Assembly: GCA_021157555.1 (NCBI GenBank)
Contig: JAGGWL010000179.1
Location: forward strand, 1-7,501
Source: Deltaproteobacteria bacterium
GTDB lineage: Bacteria; Desulfobacterota; Desulfobacteria; Desulfobacterales; BuS5
Length of the DNA stretch: 7,501 nucleotides
Direction: 5' to 3'
Positions 5,492-7,501 of the stretch are shown one piece after another. A model generated the notes under the pieces. The model saw only the letters and a program-made list of their open reading frames with translations, did no database searches and had not been told where the DNA came from. The position numbers and the translations under genes are program-made. Every line of letters begins with the position of its first letter. Within the stretch, counting starts at the first letter, position 1.

Positions 5492-6039
5492 AATTAATTT
5501 TAATTCTAACTGTTGTTATAATTTTTGGCATCATTCTATCTATTTTTATTGGGCACAGGCATTTTTTTGATCATCCTGAAAAACTTTTAAATGTAATACC
5601 TGATGGAGCCAACATATCAATAGACAAAATTTATCAGGAATCATTGAAAAACGGGATCAAGGAATGGACACTGAATGCATCTTCAGCAGATTATTTTGAA
5701 GAACAGAAAAAAGTAAAATTCAAAAATCCTGATGTTACTTTATTTCTGGGTGATGGTAAAAAAGTTATGTTAAAGGCAGAGCAAGGTGTTCTTTTTACAG
5801 ATTCCAATGATATTGAAGTTGAAGGGCATGTTATTGTTACTCATAAAAACTATAGGCTTTTAGCTGATAAGATGTTTTATAATAATAAAAAACGAATAAT
5901 TTTTTCAAAAACCCATGTAAAAATCATGGGAGACGCTTTTAATTTAGAAGCGGATTCTATGTCGCATGATTTAAAGACTGACAGAGCTGTTTTTGAGGGA
6001 ATGGTAACAGGGGTCTTAAGTGAAAAGATTACTTTTTAG
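5467..6039 (+). CDS. lptC: LptC, LPS export membrane protein, with a non-AUG start
   Basis: LptC is a bitopic inner-membrane protein that takes LPS from the LptB2FG transporter and hands it to LptA. The reading frame is open from 5458, just after an in-frame TGA at 5455-5457. It encodes a basic stretch (IKIKLKTLK), one membrane helix (LILILTVVIIFGIILSIFIG) and a periplasmic OstA-like beta-jellyroll, with repeats of the type KAEQGVLFTDSNDIEVEGHVIV and ADKMFYNNKKRIIFSKTHVKI. No ATG, GTG or TTG occurs before TTG 5644, which would remove the helix. I therefore place the start at ATC 5467: GAGG (5456-5459) is 7 nt upstream, and the product is 190 aa, essentially the length of E. coli LptC (191). 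ATT at 5473 is an alternative. The start overlaps kdsC by 25 nt, and the end overlaps lptA by 20 nt. The gene identity is firm; the exact start is uncertain. Confidence 0.85.
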   Translation: MKIKLKTLKLILILTVVIIFGIILSIFIGHRHFFDHPEKLLNVIPDGANISIDKIYQESLKNGIKEWTLNASSADYFEEQKKVKFKNPDVTLFLGDGKKVMLKAEQGVLFTDSNDIEVEGHVIVTHKNYRLLADKMFYNNKKRIIFSKTHVKIMGDAFNLEADSMSHDLKTDRAVFEGMVTGVLSEKITF

Positions 6040-6580
6040 TTTGAATAGCCCCTTTTTTCTATCCACAATATTGGCACTGCTGTTTTTGATAAAATCTCCT
6101 GTTTACTCTGATGATGTTGCAATTAATCAAAATAAAGGAAATAATAATGAAAAAATTTATATTTCATCCGACAGACTTGTTTCCGACAGCAAAACAGGGC
6201 TTGCAGAATTTACAGGGAATGTAAGAGTAAGGCAGGGCGCAACATTAATTACATCTGATAGTCTGCAAATATTTTATGATAAAAAACAAAAGAGCAAAGA
6301 TCCTGAAGCAGACAAAGAATCAATAAAAAAGCTTACTGCTAGAGGAAATGTCAAAATAATTATGGATAACAGGATTGCTACAACGCAACAGGCAGATTAT
6401 ATTATCAAAGACAAGGTTCTTATATTAACGGGGGATGGTTCAAAGGTAATAAGCGGGAATAATTCTATTTCAGGAAACAGAATTATTCTTTACAGAACCG
6501 ATGGCCGCGTTATTGTTGAAGGAGGGAGTAAAAGTCGTGTTAAAGCTGTATTTACTCCCGGAAGCACAGAAATATATTAG
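6020..6580 (+). CDS. lptA: LptA, periplasmic LPS transport bridge protein
   Basis: LptA forms the periplasmic bridge that carries LPS from LptC to LptD at the outer membrane. The 186-residue protein has a signal peptide (KR, then a hydrophobic core FLSTILALLFLI, likely cleaved after VYS at residue 30) and then an OstA/LptA-type beta-jellyroll of repeated short strands: IYISSDRLVSDSKTGLAEF, GNVRVRQGATLITSD, LTARGNVKIIM, TTQQADYIIKDKVLILTG and SGNRIILYRTDGRVIVEGG. A charged loop (KKQKSKDPEADKES, 88-101) interrupts the middle. The start is GTG 6020 with AGGGG (6009-6013) 6 nt upstream. The start overlaps the end of lptC by 20 nt, and lptB begins 8 bp after the stop. Length is close to E. coli LptA (185 aa). 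Confidence 0.93.
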   Translation: MKRLLFSLNSPFFLSTILALLFLIKSPVYSDDVAINQNKGNNNEKIYISSDRLVSDSKTGLAEFTGNVRVRQGATLITSDSLQIFYDKKQKSKDPEADKESIKKLTARGNVKIIMDNRIATTQQADYIIKDKVLILTGDGSKVISGNNSISGNRIILYRTDGRVIVEGGSKSRVKAVFTPGSTEIY

Positions 6581-6588
6581 GCTGGTAG

Positions 6589-7311
6589 ATGGCAACATTA
6601 TCTTTACAAAATTTAATAAAGACCTATAATAAAAAGAAAGTAGTCGACTCTGTAAGTATAGATATCAAAAAAAGTACTGTTATCGGGCTTCTAGGCCCGA
6701 ACGGAGCCGGAAAAACTACAACTTTTTATATGACTATCGGTATGATAAAGCCTGATCAAGGCAAAATCTTTCTTGACGATGAGGAGATCACGGAATATCC
6801 TATGTATCTAAGAGCACAAAAAGGTATCGGGTATCTTCCCCAGGAGGCTTCAATCTTCAGAAAATTATCTGTTAAACAGAATATTATGGCCATACTTGAA
6901 ATTAAGCCTGTTTTAAAATCAGATAAAATTAATATTACCGAAAAGCTGCTTGAAGAACTTGGGATTCTTAGCCTATCCGAACAGTCTGCATCGCAGCTTT
7001 CCGGAGGAGAGCGGCGCAGGCTCGAAATTGCGCGGGCACTTGCGACTAATCCCTCCTTTATTCTTCTTGATGAACCTTTTGCCGGTATTGACCCTCTGGC
7101 AATTGCAGATATTAAAAAAATCATAAGCCATCTTAAAAATCGCGGTATAGGTGTTCTGATTTCCGATCATAATGTACGGGAAACTCTGGAAGTTTGTGAT
7201 AAAGCATACATCTTGAATAATGGTAATGTTATAGAATCGGGCACGCCCGATCAAATAGCTTCAAGTGAAATTGCGCGTCGCATCTATTTAGGGAAAGAAT
7301 TTAGATTATAA
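6589..7311 (+). CDS. lptB: LptB, ATPase of the LptB2FG LPS exporter
   Basis: LptB is the cytoplasmic ATPase that, as a dimer bound to LptF and LptG, extracts LPS from the inner membrane. The 240-residue protein has every ABC motif: Walker A GPNGAGKTT (36-44), Q-loop Q85 in GYLPQEASIF, signature LSGGERRR (137-144), Walker B FILLDEP (157-163, E162) with D-loop GIDPLA, and switch histidine H194 in SDHNVRET. The GYLPQEASIFRKLSV and YLGKEFRL tail segments are typical of LptB rather than of branched-chain amino acid ABC proteins. ATG 6589 follows the lptA stop by 8 bp with only a weak GG-rich ribosome site, suggesting coupling. lptF and lptG are not in the window. Confidence 0.97.
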   Translation: MATLSLQNLIKTYNKKKVVDSVSIDIKKSTVIGLLGPNGAGKTTTFYMTIGMIKPDQGKIFLDDEEITEYPMYLRAQKGIGYLPQEASIFRKLSVKQNIMAILEIKPVLKSDKINITEKLLEELGILSLSEQSASQLSGGERRRLEIARALATNPSFILLDEPFAGIDPLAIADIKKIISHLKNRGIGVLISDHNVRETLEVCDKAYILNNGNVIESGTPDQIASSEIARRIYLGKEFRL

Positions 7312-7312
7312 A

Positions 7313-7501
7313 ATGGGATTTGAATTACGTCAGCAACTCAGATTATCGCAACAACTTGTAATGACGCCGCAGCTGCAAATGGCGATCAAGCTATTACAGT
7401 TGAACAGGATCGAACTTTTGGAGACTATCCAACAGGAACTTGAAGAGAATCCTGCTCTTGATGAGCAACAGGAAGCTATTGAAACAAAGCCGGAATCTGA
7501 A
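7313..7501 (+). CDS. rpoN: RpoN, RNA polymerase sigma-54 factor (N-terminal fragment)
   Basis: Sigma-54 directs RNA polymerase to -24/-12 promoters and needs an AAA+ enhancer-binding activator. The first 63 codons are present; the gene runs off the right edge. They contain Region I, the glutamine/leucine-rich activator-contact domain: LRQQLRLSQQLVMTPQLQMAIKLLQL (about residues 5-30), then ELLETIQQELEENPALDE (34-51), then the start of the acidic Region II. ATG 7313 lies 1 bp after the lptB stop, with no strong Shine-Dalgarno immediately ahead, so it is probably translationally coupled. lptB followed by rpoN is a common order in Proteobacteria and Desulfobacterota. Confidence 0.96.
   Translation, partial: MGFELRQQLRLSQQLVMTPQLQMAIKLLQLNRIELLETIQQELEENPALDEQQEAIETKPESE

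Noticed and set aside
5467..6039. lptC as a pseudogene
   Set aside because: The frame is continuous through the anchor and the whole periplasmic domain, has normal length and is followed by a coupled lptA; only the start codon is unusual.
6756..7254. Minus-strand open frames opposite lptB
   Set aside because: They are serine- or isoleucine-rich mirror translations of the ABC ATPase; lptB has all its motifs in the plus frame.

Overview
The window looks like chromosome of an AT-rich, Gram-negative, anaerobic bacterium, most likely a sulfate-reducing member of the Desulfobacterota (order Desulfobacterales is my best guess). Three things point that way. The truncated first gene resembles the NrfD/PsrC-type quinone-interacting membrane subunit DsrP. 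A DUF39/HcyBio homocysteine-biosynthesis protein of the kind used by sulfate reducers and methanogens is present. The kdsA-kdsC-lptC-lptA-lptB-rpoN block is the standard LPS-transport/sigma-54 arrangement of Gram-negative bacteria. These are judgements from sequence reading alone; no database search was run.

Layout. Positions 1-293 (+) hold the C-terminus of the NrfD-family membrane protein. It is followed by a strong symmetrical hairpin (315-362) that can end transcription from both sides, because the next operon converges on it. Positions 364-3696 (-) form a tight three-gene operon, read right to left: an exported M23 metallopeptidase, a homocysteine-biosynthesis protein (DUF39), then fdhD (TTG start). 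Gaps are 22 and 14 bp. Positions 3697-4044 are a 348-bp divergent intergenic region dominated by a 180-bp near-perfect palindrome (3712-3891) flanked by TAA on both sides. It looks like a small non-autonomous mobile element or a structured RNA leader of the peptidase operon. A candidate kdsA promoter follows.

Positions 4045-7501 (+) carry the LPS block. KdsA and KdsC make the Kdo needed for the LPS core. LptC, LptA and LptB are the inner-membrane/periplasmic bridge and the ATPase of the LPS export machine. The window ends inside rpoN (sigma-54), a common neighbour of lptB. From kdsC onward the genes overlap or nearly touch, consistent with translational coupling.

Most notable points: (1) lptC has no ATG/GTG/TTG that would include its membrane anchor; the only plausible start is a non-AUG codon, probably ATC at 5467 behind a GAGG sequence and inside the end of kdsC. 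(2) In the 180-bp palindrome, all six transition differences between the arms are G-U compatible in the minus-strand RNA and A-C mismatches in the plus-strand RNA, which suggests the RNA hairpin is maintained in the direction of the peptidase operon. (3) kdsA appears to have its -10 box almost against the ATG and no Shine-Dalgarno, suggesting leaderless translation.
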